Assembly (NCBI GenBank): GCA_020638295.1
Contig: JACKIU010000001.1
Span: forward strand, 496,001 to 560,000
From: Rhodospirillales bacterium
GTDB lineage: Bacteria > Pseudomonadota > Alphaproteobacteria > Micavibrionales > Micavibrionaceae
Length of the DNA: 64,000 nt
Direction: 5' to 3'
The position numbers and the translations under genes are program-made. Below are positions 25,656-34,797 of the stretch, piece by piece. The stretch's first letter is position 1. The number at the start of each line of letters is the position of its first letter. The notes under the pieces are model-generated. The model saw only the letters and a list, made by a program, of their open reading frames with translations, was not told where the DNA came from and ran no database searches.

Positions 25656-27974
25656 ATGAAATTCAATCAATCCGACATTCTTGAATTTATTCGCGCGGCG
25701 GGGCAACCGGTGACAAAGCGAGAGGTTGCACGTGCCTTTAATGTTAAGGGCGGGGAAAACCGCATTATCCTGAAAAAAGCGCTCAAGGCGCTGGAAAGCG
25801 AAGGGATCATCAGCAAATTTCCCGGCGGGGCCTATGGCGTGCCCGACGGATTGCCCAGTGTCGGGGTGATTGAAGTTTGCGAGGTTGATGTTGACGGCGA
25901 TGTCTTTGCCCGCCCGCAAGACTGGAACGAAGAGCTGCAAGGCCCGGCGCCGCGCATTGAAGTTCGCCCCGGCGGTAAAGGCCACCCGGCGGCCAAGGAA
26001 GGCGACCGGATTTTGGCGCGGTTGCAGCGCATCGGAGATCATTATGAAGCGCGGCCTATCAAGATTCTTGATAACAATGTGGGGCGCGTTTTGGGACAAG
26101 TGCGTTACCACAAGCACGGCCCTGCACTGATCCCAACCGATAAAAAGGCCAAGTACGATTTTGATATTAACCCCGGCGATCTGAACGGGGCGAGTGAAGG
26201 CGATCTGGTGATCGGCGAGATTTTGCCGAGCCGCGCAGGGCTGCGCCGAAAGAAGGTCAAAGTCGTTGAGTTGGTTGGCAAACAGGGCGACCCGAAGGCG
26301 ATCAGCATTATTTCGCTGCATGAGGCGGGCTTACGTGAGGATTGGCCGGACAAAGTTTTGAAGGATGCGGAAGAGTTGAAAGTCCCCAGTCTGAAGGGGC
26401 GTGAGGATTTGCGCGGGTATCCGCTGGTCACGATTGACGGAAGCGATGCACGGGATTTTGATGATGCCGTATTTGCGAAAAAGCTCGATGATGGCGGGTT
26501 TCACCTGATCGTGGCGATTGCCGATGTCGCCTATTATGTGCGCGATGGCAGCGCGCTGGACACAGAGGCGCGGCGGCGGGGCAATTCGACCTATTTCCCT
26601 GATCGAGTGGTGCCGATGTTGCCCGAGGCCTTATCGAATGATCTATGCTCACTGCGTCCGCATGAACCGCGCGCGTGTATGGCCGTGCATCTGTGGATCG
26701 ACGAAGACGGCAACCTGAAAAAGTACAAATTTGTGCGCGGCCTTATGCGCTCTGCAGCGCGGCTGGTTTATGAACAGGTGCAAGCGGCGCAAGACGGGGT
26801 GGTCGATGATCTGACCGGTCCGTTGATAAAAACAGTGATCAAGCCGCTTTACGATGCCTATGCCGTTCTCGACAAAGCTCGCCAGAAGCGCGGGGCGCTG
26901 GATCTTGATTTGCCGGAAAAGCAGATTTTGATCAACGAACAAAACGAGATGACCGGAGTGAAAATCCGCGAACGGCTGGATGCGCATAAATTGATCGAAG
27001 AATTCATGATTCTGGCCAATGTCGCGGCGGCCAGTGCGTTGGAGGACAAAAAAGATCCGAAGCGATTCCCCTGCGTTTACCGTGTGCATGATACACCGAG
27101 CAGTGAAAAGCTGGATAGCGTGCGCGAATTTATCGAGACGTTCGGGCTGACCCTGCCGAAGGGGCAAGTCACGCGGCCCGCGCAGATTAACGGGATTTTG
27201 CGCCAAGCCGCCAAGCTGCCCACCTCTCACCTGATTTCAACGGTGATTCTGCGTTCGCAGTCACAGGCGGTTTATAGCGCAGCCAATATTGGCCATTTCG
27301 GGCTGGCGCTGCATAAATATGCCCATTTCACCTCGCCGATCCGGCGTTATGCCGATCTGCTCGTGCATCGCAGCCTGATCGCCGCTTATGGCCTTGGGCC
27401 GGGAGGCATCAGCGAGGGAGAGATTGCCCAGATCGATGAGACTTGCGATCATATTTCCAACACCGAACGAAACTCGATGGTGGCGGAGCGTAGTGCGGTT
27501 GACCGGTTTACAGCCAGTTATTTATCCGGGCAGATTGGCGCGGAATTTAGCGGCAAGATCAGTGGGGTGACGCGGTTTGGGCTGTTTGTGACGCTGGATG
27601 AAAGCGGCGCGGACGGCCTCGTGCCGATGAAATCGCTGGCCGGGGATTTTTACATCCATGATGAGGCCCAGCATGCGTTGGTCGGGCGGCGCACGGGGCG
27701 GGTTTTCCGGCTGGGCGCGCCGGTCACGGTGCGTTTGCGCGAGGCCGACGGGCTGACCGGTTCAACCGTGCTGGAGCTGTGCGAGGAAAGTGTGAACGGC
27801 GCGGAAGTGCCCGGGGTGGTGTTTAAGGCCCGCAAGCTATCACGACAAGACCGGGGCGAGCGGGCGCAAAAACCCCAGAAGCACAGAGGAAAGCCGGGAG
27901 GAAAACAGCATTCCAGCACTGGCAAGAAGGGCGCGGCGGCAAAAAAAGGGAAAAAGGGCAAGTGTAATGCTTGA
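25656..27974 (+). CDS. rnr: Ribonuclease R
   Basis: Processive 3'-5' exoribonuclease that degrades structured RNA and works with tmRNA. The product has 772 residues: N-terminal winged helix (DILEFIRAAGQPVTKREVAR), cold-shock domains, then the RNB catalytic domain with its Asp cluster in TIDGSDARDFDDAVF. The substrate-channel segment HFTSPIRRYADLLVHR, an S1 domain (ISGVTRFGLFVTLDESGADG) and a Lys-rich tail follow. The start lies ten bases after a large inverted repeat and has no clear ribosome binding site, so the repeat may affect translation. The rpmG promoter overlaps the last codon. Confidence 0.96.
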   Translation: MKFNQSDILEFIRAAGQPVTKREVARAFNVKGGENRIILKKALKALESEGIISKFPGGAYGVPDGLPSVGVIEVCEVDVDGDVFARPQDWNEELQGPAPRIEVRPGGKGHPAAKEGDRILARLQRIGDHYEARPIKILDNNVGRVLGQVRYHKHGPALIPTDKKAKYDFDINPGDLNGASEGDLVIGEILPSRAGLRRKKVKVVELVGKQGDPKAISIISLHEAGLREDWPDKVLKDAEELKVPSLKGREDLRGYPLVTIDGSDARDFDDAVFAKKLDDGGFHLIVAIADVAYYVRDGSALDTEARRRGNSTYFPDRVVPMLPEALSNDLCSLRPHEPRACMAVHLWIDEDGNLKKYKFVRGLMRSAARLVYEQVQAAQDGVVDDLTGPLIKTVIKPLYDAYAVLDKARQKRGALDLDLPEKQILINEQNEMTGVKIRERLDAHKLIEEFMILANVAAASALEDKKDPKRFPCVYRVHDTPSSEKLDSVREFIETFGLTLPKGQVTRPAQINGILRQAAKLPTSHLISTVILRSQSQAVYSAANIGHFGLALHKYAHFTSPIRRYADLLVHRSLIAAYGLGPGGISEGEIAQIDETCDHISNTERNSMVAERSAVDRFTASYLSGQIGAEFSGKISGVTRFGLFVTLDESGADGLVPMKSLAGDFYIHDEAQHALVGRRTGRVFRLGAPVTVRLREADGLTGSTVLELCEESVNGAEVPGVVFKARKLSRQDRGERAQKPQKHRGKPGGKQHSSTGKKGAAAKKGKKGKCNA

Positions 27975-27999
27975 CATTTCGATGAATTTTACGCATAAA
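27971..27999 (+). promoter_or_regulatory. Sigma70-type promoter of rpmG
   Basis: TTGACA at 27971-27976, a 17-base spacer and CATAAA at 27994-27999. It overlaps the end of rnr and lies about 30 bases before the rpmG start. The -35 is consensus. Confidence 0.6.
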
Positions 28000-28031
28000 C
28001 AGCTCTCGATTTAAGAATTAGGAGATGAGTG

Positions 28032-28235
28032 ATGGCAAAGGCCACCTACGTCAAAGTGAGACTGGAAAGCGAAGCGGGCACAGGCTACCGCTATTACGCG
28101 AAGCGCTCCTCACGCGCGGAGTACAAGATTCGCAAGAAAAAATACGACCCGTGGGCTCTGAATGAAGAGACAGGGAAAAAAGGCATGCACGTGTTTTTTG
28201 TTGAAAAGAAAATGCCGCCTTCAAAGAAAAACTAA
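28032..28235 (+). CDS. rpmG: Large ribosomal subunit protein bL33
   Basis: Small basic protein of the 50S subunit. The 67 residues include AKATYVKVRLESEAGTGYRY and KKKYDPWALNEETGKKG, the bL33 pattern with its KKYDP core. It lacks the zinc Cys pairs, so it is the zinc-free form. The start at ATG 28032 has AGGAG eight bases upstream; the GTG three bases earlier is unlikely. It has its own promoter and a terminator. Confidence 0.93.
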   Translation: MAKATYVKVRLESEAGTGYRYYAKRSSRAEYKIRKKKYDPWALNEETGKKGMHVFFVEKKMPPSKKN

Positions 28236-28261
28236 AGAGCTGTTTTTTGAGATTTTTACGA

Positions 28262-28285
28262 AAAGCGCCTTTGGGGCGCTTTTTT
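28262..28285 (+). terminator. Rho-independent terminator after rpmG
   Basis: AAAGCGCC and GGCGCTTT form an eight-base-pair stem around a five-base loop (TTTGG), followed by a run of T interrupted by one G. It lies about 30 bases past the rpmG stop and just before the ABC exporter start. Confidence 0.85.
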
Positions 28286-28303
28286 GTTTTTGGGACAAAG
28301 GTC

Positions 28304-30106
28304 ATGGTTTTGAATAAAGCCAACAAATACAAACTCGATTACACGCCGGATACCAATATCCCGGCGGGCTTGCGTGCATATGTCTGGATGGTGGTGCGGC
28401 GCAACCCGGTGATGTGGGGGGTGTTCGTCCTGATGGATATCATTCATGGGGTACGCTATCCGCTGTCCTATCTGCTGGTCGGAATGGTTATCGACCTCAT
28501 CACCGGTCTGCCGGTCGGTGCGCCGATCCCGCACGATGTATGGCTGTACACGGCGGCAATTTTCGGCGTGCTGATTATCGGCGAGCTGGCGCACGCCATT
28601 CCGCATTATTACGCCTTTGACTGGTGGAAGCGGGCGCGCGCGGAACTGCGCAGCGATTTGTTCGCCTATACGCTGGGGCATTCCTACACCTATTTTCAGG
28701 ATCATTTTGCCGGATCTCTGGCGCGGAAAGTTTCCGAAGGGATTGAGCGCGGGCTGAATTTGCAGGAAATCATGCGCTGGCAGATTTTGCTGCCGATTGT
28801 CAGCATGGGCATGTCGGGTCTGGTTTTGCTCGGCGTTTCGGGGATCTATTCGGCCTTGGTCGCCGTATTCCTGCTGACTCTGCTCTTTCCGGTTGTTCTC
28901 AAGCAGAAAAAATTGCGGGAAAAATCCCAGATTTATGCCGATAGCTGTTCGGACGTGACCGGACAGATTGTCGACAGTTTGACGAACATGGCTTCGGTGA
29001 AGTCCTACGCCCATGAACGTCTGGAAATTCAGGAACATGCGCGGGTCAGTGAAGAACAGATGAAAGCCTGGCACAAGATGCTGCGCGCGTTTTTGCTGCT
29101 GGATAATTACCGGCGCGCAACACTGGCCGTGTTTGGCGGCGGGATGATGGTGGCCTGTATTCTGGGCTGGCAAAACGGGCTGATCAGCCTCGGCCAGATT
29201 GCCACGATCATGGGCTTAAGCTTTAACTTCACGGCCAATGCGTGGAACCTCAGTTTCGGGATCATTCATATGATGGAGGCGCTGGGCTATCTCAATGATT
29301 CTTTGAAAACGCTGATACAACCGCACAGCGTATCAGATGCGCCGGGCGCGCCTACCTTGCGTGTCGCGCGCGGCGCGATTGAATTTCGCCATGTGCATTT
29401 CGAATATGAGAATAAGGCGGTGTTTACTGATCTCAACCTTGAGATTGCACCAGGACAGCGCGTCGGTCTGGTCGGACATTCAGGGGCCGGAAAGTCCACG
29501 CTGATTAACCTGCTGCAACGGTTCTATGATATCCGGAGCGGAGAAATCCTGATTGACGGACAGAATATTGCCTGCGTCACGCAAGCCTCGTTGCGCCAAA
29601 GCATTGCCGTCATTCCACAGGATACATCGCTGTTTCACCGCACGATCATGGACAATATCCGTTACGGGCGGCTGAAGGCCAGTGATGCGGATGTGACCGC
29701 AGCGGCAGAAAAAGCCCACGCGCTGCGCTTTATTGAAGAATTACCGGATGGTTTTCACACCTATGTGGGGGAGCGCGGGGTGAAGCTGTCAGGCGGTCAA
29801 CGCCAGCGCATCGCCATTGCCCGGGCGATTTTAAAAGATGCGCCGATTTTGATTCTGGATGAGGCAACCTCGGCGCTGGACAGCGAGAGCGAAAAAGAAA
29901 TTCAGGCGGCGCTGAAAAACCTCATGGCCAATAAAACCGTGATTGCGATTGCCCATCGCCTATCGACAATCCAGCATCTCGACCGTTTACTGGTGATGGA
30001 AGACGGGGCGATTACCGAAGACGGAACACATGCGGCGCTGGTCAAGGCGGGCGGAGTTTATCAAAAACTCTGGGCGATGCAGTCTGGTGGATTCCTGCCG
30101 AAATAA
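28304..30106 (+). CDS. ABC exporter, fused membrane and ATPase domains
   Basis: The product has 600 residues. The N-terminal half holds about six membrane helices (from GVFVLMDIIHGVRYPLSYLL onward), and the C-terminal half a complete ATPase with Walker A GHSGAGKST, signature LSGGQRQRIAIA, Walker B ILILDEATSALD and the switch His in IAHRLST. It works as a dimer in the inner membrane. The substrate is unknown; MsbA-like lipid or peptide exporters share this layout. Met 28304 is chosen because earlier in-frame codons lie in the rpmG terminator. It is convergent with pleD. Confidence 0.92.
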   Translation: MVLNKANKYKLDYTPDTNIPAGLRAYVWMVVRRNPVMWGVFVLMDIIHGVRYPLSYLLVGMVIDLITGLPVGAPIPHDVWLYTAAIFGVLIIGELAHAIPHYYAFDWWKRARAELRSDLFAYTLGHSYTYFQDHFAGSLARKVSEGIERGLNLQEIMRWQILLPIVSMGMSGLVLLGVSGIYSALVAVFLLTLLFPVVLKQKKLREKSQIYADSCSDVTGQIVDSLTNMASVKSYAHERLEIQEHARVSEEQMKAWHKMLRAFLLLDNYRRATLAVFGGGMMVACILGWQNGLISLGQIATIMGLSFNFTANAWNLSFGIIHMMEALGYLNDSLKTLIQPHSVSDAPGAPTLRVARGAIEFRHVHFEYENKAVFTDLNLEIAPGQRVGLVGHSGAGKSTLINLLQRFYDIRSGEILIDGQNIACVTQASLRQSIAVIPQDTSLFHRTIMDNIRYGRLKASDADVTAAAEKAHALRFIEELPDGFHTYVGERGVKLSGGQRQRIAIARAILKDAPILILDEATSALDSESEKEIQAALKNLMANKTVIAIAHRLSTIQHLDRLLVMEDGAITEDGTHAALVKAGGVYQKLWAMQSGGFLPK

Positions 30107-30113
30107 ACACCGG

Positions 30114-31541
30114 TTATTCGATGGGTTTGCGTTCCTGAATATCGTAATCCTCAGGATTGAGTTTGCCTTTATCCTCAAAGACGACGCAGTTGCGTCCGCC
30201 TTCTTTGGCTTCGTATAAGGCTTTATCCGCGCGCTCGAGGACTTCTTCGACCGTGTGGTCCTCGAAGTCAATGATGGCGCCGCCGATCGAGGTGGTAATG
30301 TTGATCGGCCCGGTTTGCGCGCCAACATCAAGCGGCTCATCGGCGATGGCGCGGCGCAGTCGTTCGGCGACCATATAGGTTCGGCGCTCGGAAACGTCGG
30401 GTAGAATCGCGACAAACTCCTCGCCGCCAAGGCGGGCAACAAGGTCGAAGCTCCGCAAGTTATCCTGAATGCGCTTGGCAAAAATCTTAAGCGCTTCGTC
30501 ACCGGCCTTGTGACCGTAGGTGTCATTCACCGGTTTGAAGTGATCGATGTCAAGCATCAGCACGGCGAGCGATTTCTTACTTTCCTGGTTTTTCTTCAGC
30601 AGTTTATCAAGGTGAACTTCGAGATAACGCCGATTATACAGCCCGGTCAAGCTGTCGGTCAGGGCCATCGACAGGCTGATTTCGTAGGTGGCGCGCAGGC
30701 GCTCCTGAAAACGTTTGCGGCGAATTTGCGTACGGGTGCGGGCCAGCAGTTCGCTTTTTTCAACCGGGCGCAGAATGTAATCATGCGCGCCGATCTCCAG
30801 ACCATGGGCAATGCGATCCATATCGTCTTCAGTGCCGACCATCAATATCGGAACCGCGCGGGTACGTTCGTTGGATTTGAGATGCGAACACAGGCGCAAA
30901 CCGTCTTCGGATTCGAGATTGAGGCTGATGATGATCATGTCAAAATCATGTTTGGAGATCAGCTCCATGGCCTCGACGCCGCTTTGGACACCGCGAACCG
31001 TTTTGTTTTCACTCTCAAGCGTATTGGTGATTTTTTGCAGGTCGAAATCCTTATCCTCAACGACAAGGATATTCGCCCCTTGGGTGCATTCGGCCATCGG
31101 ACTGGTGGTTTCATCCATCACGCCGAACTGGTTGGCGGTGTTTTCGCGCATACGCCATTCATCATTCGACATTTTCAGACGGACGAGCGAACGCACACGC
31201 GCCATCAGAGCGGTGTCATTGATCGGCTTGGACAGAAAATCATCGGCGCCGGATTCCAGACCACGCACCTTATCCTGCACATCGGTCAGGGCGGTGACCA
31301 TAACTACCGGAATATGGGTTGTTTTCGGGTTTTCCTTGATCCGGTTGCAAACCTCAAAACCGTCCATGCCGGGCATCATCACGTCAAGCAAAACCAGATC
31401 CGGGCTTTCCTCGACAACTTTGCGCAACGCCTCTTCTCCATTCATAGCGGTGAGAACGTCATAATATTCGCTGGTCAGCTTGGCTTCCAAGAGCTTGACG
31501 TTTGGTAAAATATCATCGACTACCAACACACGTGCGGACAT
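30114..31541 (-). CDS. pleD: PleD-type diguanylate cyclase response regulator (REC-REC-GGDEF)
   Basis: Makes cyclic di-GMP when phosphorylated. The product has 475 residues. The first receiver has Asp in VLLDVMMPGMDG and Lys in FLSKP. The second has lost its phosphoacceptor (IISLNLESEDG in the same place), as expected for the PleD adaptor. The GGDEF domain has the active RLGGEEF and, five residues before it, RSFD, a match to the RxxD product-inhibition site. It lies directly downstream of divK, the arrangement known from Caulobacter, where it controls polar development. The stop is 8 bases from the convergent exporter gene. Confidence 0.95.
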   Translation of the reverse strand: MSARVLVVDDILPNVKLLEAKLTSEYYDVLTAMNGEEALRKVVEESPDLVLLDVMMPGMDGFEVCNRIKENPKTTHIPVVMVTALTDVQDKVRGLESGADDFLSKPINDTALMARVRSLVRLKMSNDEWRMRENTANQFGVMDETTSPMAECTQGANILVVEDKDFDLQKITNTLESENKTVRGVQSGVEAMELISKHDFDMIIISLNLESEDGLRLCSHLKSNERTRAVPILMVGTEDDMDRIAHGLEIGAHDYILRPVEKSELLARTRTQIRRKRFQERLRATYEISLSMALTDSLTGLYNRRYLEVHLDKLLKKNQESKKSLAVLMLDIDHFKPVNDTYGHKAGDEALKIFAKRIQDNLRSFDLVARLGGEEFVAILPDVSERRTYMVAERLRRAIADEPLDVGAQTGPINITTSIGGAIIDFEDHTVEEVLERADKALYEAKEGGRNCVVFEDKGKLNPEDYDIQERKPIE

Positions 31542-31557
31542 TGCTTCCCCTATTTAT

Positions 31558-31920
31558 CTATAAATAACTTTGTATGACCTCAATGAAATTCCCGACGGAT
31601 ATCGGCTTGGAGATATAGTCTTCACAGCCGCCCTCACGGATTTTTTGCTCATCGCCTTTCATGGCGAATGCCGTGACCGCAATGACCGGGATAGATTTCA
31701 GATCATCATCGCTTTTAAGTTGTTTTGTCACTTCAAGACCGGAAATTTCGGGGAGCTGGATATCCATCAAAATCAGGTCCGGTTTATGCTCGCGCGCAAG
31801 CTCCAGAACCTTGTGCCCATCGTTGGCCTGAACGGTTTCGATATCATGCGCTTCAAGAAGATCCTGAAAAAGCTTCATATTCAGCTCGTTATCCTCAACG
31901 ATTAAGACTTTTTTACTCAT
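31558..31920 (-). CDS. divK: Single-domain response regulator DivK
   Basis: A 120-residue receiver with acidic pair in IVEDNE, phosphoacceptor Asp in LILMDIQLPEISG (near 53), Thr in AVTAFAM and Lys in ISKPI. It lacks an output domain. In alphaproteobacteria DivK acts at the cell pole by contacting DivL, PleC and DivJ and so controls CtrA. It is followed after 16 bases by pleD. AAGGGG ten bases before the ATG is a good ribosome binding site. Confidence 0.95.
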   Translation of the reverse strand: MSKKVLIVEDNELNMKLFQDLLEAHDIETVQANDGHKVLELAREHKPDLILMDIQLPEISGLEVTKQLKSDDDLKSIPVIAVTAFAMKGDEQKIREGGCEDYISKPISVGNFIEVIQSYL

Positions 31921-32073
31921 GCGTTTTGTACCCCTTTGGCCCGAACCCCGTTACGGTTCGAACGGCCTATATTCAAGAATAGAAGTTCTTTGTTTCCAAA
32001 GCGTTAATATTATTTCCGTTTTTGCTAATTCTATCGGTTTTTCCCGCTGTTGAGAAGCTGATTTATCCCTTGA

Positions 32074-32916
32074 TCACTGGTTGAATTTGCTGCGCTGGCA
32101 GCCGTCGGCAATCGGCTCAACCGCGACGAGATTTTGCGCGACCGTAAAATCGTCATATTCGATAACCATGTCGCTAATCAGGCTGTTTTCATGCATGACC
32201 AAATTCATCTCGTAATCCGAGGTTTCCTCTTGCTCGAGCAACGGGAAAAACGCCAGACGCACGTCATGAGCCGGTGAGGCCAGCAAGGTCTGGTCGATTG
32301 CCGGATTATCTATTTTTTCCTGCACGGGAAAAGCGGGTTTACCGATAAAGGCCGTGACGCTGACCGGGCCGTCTTCGTCACTGCCGTCAAAGATTGTCGC
32401 GGAGTGAAATTTTTGTCCTTCGCGGATTTTTTTGACGACTTCCATGCTGTGCGCCAGCGGGAACAACGTTCCGGCCGGCAGATCGAATTCCAGATCGCTG
32501 GGCACAGTGAATACCGCCTTGGCGCTGCCGTCTTCCGCGACATTCGCGCCGCCGCGAATTTCTTCAAAAACGTCGCCATCGCGCTTGCGCTGCGAGGTGA
32601 AATTCATGCTTTTGCCGTCAAACGGTTCATAGGTTGAAAAATTACTGGTGATGCGCATCGGGGCGCTGTCGGCATATTCGTAAAGGATGTTAAAGCGGTG
32701 ATTGGTAATCCAGGCATCGCAGGACGGTTGCCACTCATAGAACATCTGGCCGGAAATATTAAGGACCTGTGAACCGCTGCGCACACCGGAGAGTTTGATG
32801 TCGTACAGGGCTTTATGAGGCTGAAAGCCAAAGGCACTTGCTTTGTCCTGAATTTCCGCCGCATGAGCCGGTAAAGCGAAAAGCAGGAGAACCAAAATGA
32901 ATGATAATGCGCGCAT
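32074..32916 (-). CDS. eipB: EipB/DUF1849 periplasmic envelope-integrity protein
   Basis: The product has 280 residues with a signal peptide ending AHAA. The beta-rich body begins HKALYDIKLSGVRSGSQVLN and has GQMFYEWQPSCDAW, typical of DUF1849. Two Cys, at 66 and 273, match in placement the single disulfide described for Brucella EipB. The family forms a spiral beta structure in the periplasm and supports envelope stability. It is monocistronic and divergent from the GGDEF-like gene. The function is taken from the family. Confidence 0.85.
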   Translation of the reverse strand: MRALSFILVLLLFALPAHAAEIQDKASAFGFQPHKALYDIKLSGVRSGSQVLNISGQMFYEWQPSCDAWITNHRFNILYEYADSAPMRITSNFSTYEPFDGKSMNFTSQRKRDGDVFEEIRGGANVAEDGSAKAVFTVPSDLEFDLPAGTLFPLAHSMEVVKKIREGQKFHSATIFDGSDEDGPVSVTAFIGKPAFPVQEKIDNPAIDQTLLASPAHDVRLAFFPLLEQEETSDYEMNLVMHENSLISDMVIEYDDFTVAQNLVAVEPIADGCQRSKFNQ

Positions 32917-33073
32917 GAAAGAGCTTTCTTAGACAACGGCTCCATCATAACAAAGGCGGGCGAGCGGGCAAAGCGCAAATCGCTCTAAAATTGCGGCTTT
33001 ACAGACGGAAAATCCTGCCCGGCCGGAGCGCGGTAAAAAACTCCACCCTTTACAGAATCTGCACTTCTATTCC

Positions 33074-33102
33074 TTGATAACACATGTCAGCCTACATATA
33101 AC
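33074..33102 (+). promoter_or_regulatory. Sigma70-type promoter of the GGDEF-like gene
   Basis: TTGATA at 33074-33079, a 17-base spacer and TATAAC at 33097-33102. Transcription from here would leave a leader of about 95 bases before the start at 33205. Confidence 0.5.
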
Positions 33103-33204
33103 ACGTTGATTTTGTTTGTAAGAAAACTGGCACAGGATTCGCAACGCTTTGTTTACACGACATTTTTGTTTTTAACCGGCACGGTAAAAAGGAGCCCCCG
33201 CGCT

Positions 33205-33846
33205 ATGGCCTCAGACCTGATCCAGAATGAACACGCCCGCCATGCGGTCGGCCCCGCGAACAACAGGCTTGAGCTGACCCGCGAGCAGGCCTTTCTCGAT
33301 GGGCGGCATGATATTTTCGACATTCTGGCGCGCCATACCGTGGCCGATATTGCGCCGTTGATCGAACGCGACGCGGTGAGCGGCCTGCTCAACCGCGCCG
33401 GGTTTGTCAGAGCCCTTAAGCGTGAGATTGCCAGAACCAATCGCGGCCACAGCGTCGGCGGTTTGCTGGTGATGTTCAGTTTAGAAAATCTGGACAAAAT
33501 CCGCGAACGTTACGGCGAAAAAGCGGCAGAGCGCGCCGTCAAACTGATTGCCCAAGCGCTGGAAAACGAGATTCGCGATATGGATCTGGCGGCGCGGACG
33601 CAGGATGATGAATTCATTTTGCTGTTCACCGATACGACGATGAGTCAGGCGCTCAGCCGTTTGCAGAATATGGCGCTGCGGCTGAACCGTTTGTCGCTGA
33701 TCTGTAATGACGAGGAAATTCGCCTGAGCCTCAGCCTCGGGCTTAAGAGCTATAAAAAAGGGGCGCAGGCCGATGCGGTTTTTGAAGACGCCAGCGCCGA
33801 TCTCAAACGCAACCGTCACCATGCTGCGGAGGTGCGGCGCGCCTAG
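33205..33846 (+). CDS. Degenerate GGDEF-domain protein
   Basis: The product has 213 residues. The fold is that of a diguanylate cyclase (RDAVSGLLNRAGFVRALKRE, then MFSLENLDKIRERYGEKAAERAV), but the active-site loop reads TQDDEF where GGDEF is expected and the N-terminal substrate residues are altered. It is therefore probably inactive as a cyclase and may bind a nucleotide or protein. There is no sensor or receiver domain. I place the start at Met 33205, preceded by AGGAG; the longer frame has no support. A structured 3' region with a strong terminator follows. Confidence 0.8.
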   Translation: MASDLIQNEHARHAVGPANNRLELTREQAFLDGRHDIFDILARHTVADIAPLIERDAVSGLLNRAGFVRALKREIARTNRGHSVGGLLVMFSLENLDKIRERYGEKAAERAVKLIAQALENEIRDMDLAARTQDDEFILLFTDTTMSQALSRLQNMALRLNRLSLICNDEEIRLSLSLGLKSYKKGAQADAVFEDASADLKRNRHHAAEVRRA

Positions 33847-33864
33847 TCCTTGATACATATTTCC

Positions 33865-33962
33865 TTGCCTGCGGCCCCTCCCCTAACCGTGAACCCTGAA
33901 AAACGCAGGCAACCCCGTAAAAGCCCGGCTCTCTCCCCACATCTCCGAGCCGGGCTTTTTTT
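33865..33962 (+). ncRNA. Candidate 3'UTR small RNA with CCUCCCC loop
   Basis: A nine-base-pair stem, TTGCCTGCG (33865-33873) with CGCAGGCAA (33904-33912), encloses a 30-base loop containing CCCCTCCCC, which could pair with ribosome binding sites. A strong terminator hairpin follows directly. It lies 18 bases after the GGDEF-like stop and could be processed from that mRNA. No covariance or homologue could be checked. Confidence 0.35.
33919..33962 (+). terminator. Strong Rho-independent terminator
   Basis: AAAAGCCCGGCTC (33919-33931) pairs perfectly with GAGCCGGGCTTTT (33947-33959) around a 15-base loop, and the T run continues to 33962. Confidence 0.92.
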
Positions 33963-34020
33963 GACATTTAGGATTGTTTTCAGCTATTGTTCATAATAGT
34001 CGCAAACACGGAGAAACTTT

Positions 34021-34689
34021 ATGGGCTATACGGGGGCCGTTCCCATTCATTTGCTGCTTTCGAATCCGGCAGACCCGAAAATGCGGGCCGGGGTGCATTT
34101 TGCGCTTCAGCAAATCCGCAAGATCGGACTGCTCTCAGGACTTTCCAAAGGCGTGTATGCGCCGATGCTGTATGAACTTACCGACGAGGAGGAGCGGCTG
34201 CGCCGCGATAAGTTGCGCGCTTACCTTGAACTCCTTATGAAGCTTTCGCATATGTCTTTTGATCTGGGGCAGGATATTATTCGATTGCAGGATGATATTG
34301 GTGAAAGCCTGCGCACGATTGACAAGAAAATCGACAAGCTGGAAGACGACGACCCGCAACTTGCCGCCTTGCGTGAAGACCGCAAAACACTCGAAAACGC
34401 TCAAAAGGATATTGTCAATATTGATGAAGAGCGGATGCGGGCACAAGAGCCTGAACAGGTTGAAACGGCGCGCGCACGGCTAGACAGGCTTGTCGGCAAA
34501 ATTCGCAAACCTTTGGAGCGGAACGAACATGACACGCCGTTTAATTTTCAGGCCGACCCCGATCGCCGTCAACCGGCAGCAAATGATGCGTTAGACACGC
34601 CGGAAGACGAGGAAAACGATTTGGATTTGGGCATATCGCCTTCCGGCTCATCCTCCTCTGGCAGTCAGGCCGAGAACGACGCGCTTTAA
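34021..34689 (+). CDS. Coiled-coil protein with acidic Ser-rich tail, unknown
   Basis: The product has 222 residues. The N-terminal 50 residues are globular (MGYTGAVPIHLLLSNPADPK). Residues about 55-155 are strongly helical and charged with heptad-like spacing (RLQDDIGESLRTIDKKIDKL). The tail is acidic, then Ser/Gly-rich. There is no signal peptide, no membrane span and no known family. GGAG seven bases before the ATG supports the start. It stands alone behind a strong terminator and before the LysM gene. Confidence 0.7.
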   Translation: MGYTGAVPIHLLLSNPADPKMRAGVHFALQQIRKIGLLSGLSKGVYAPMLYELTDEEERLRRDKLRAYLELLMKLSHMSFDLGQDIIRLQDDIGESLRTIDKKIDKLEDDDPQLAALREDRKTLENAQKDIVNIDEERMRAQEPEQVETARARLDRLVGKIRKPLERNEHDTPFNFQADPDRRQPAANDALDTPEDEENDLDLGISPSGSSSSGSQAENDAL

Positions 34690-34754
34690 TCTTTAATTCC
34701 TAAAGGTTAGGACTCAATAGCGTTCCAACGCCCAATCAAAATTAACATATCTTT

Positions 34755-34797
34755 AACACACCCTCTTTAGAATAAAGAAAAACAAAAAGGGTGTGTT
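34755..34797 (+). promoter_or_regulatory. Hairpin covering the ribosome binding site of the LysM gene
   Basis: AACACACCC (34755-34763) pairs perfectly with GGGTGTGTT (34789-34797), which directly abuts the ATG and contains the only purine-rich site available. Inside it a second stem, CTTTA-gaa-TAAAG (34765-34777), can form. In this state the start would be shut, as in an RNA thermometer or a protein- or sRNA-controlled leader. No transcript start is known. Confidence 0.5.

Noticed and set aside
30510..31508. 332-codon open frame antisense to pleD and similar long frames antisense to topA, alaS and rnr
   Set aside because: Each lies fully within a conserved gene of the opposite strand and encodes low-complexity, His/Arg/Gln-rich sequence typical of shadows.
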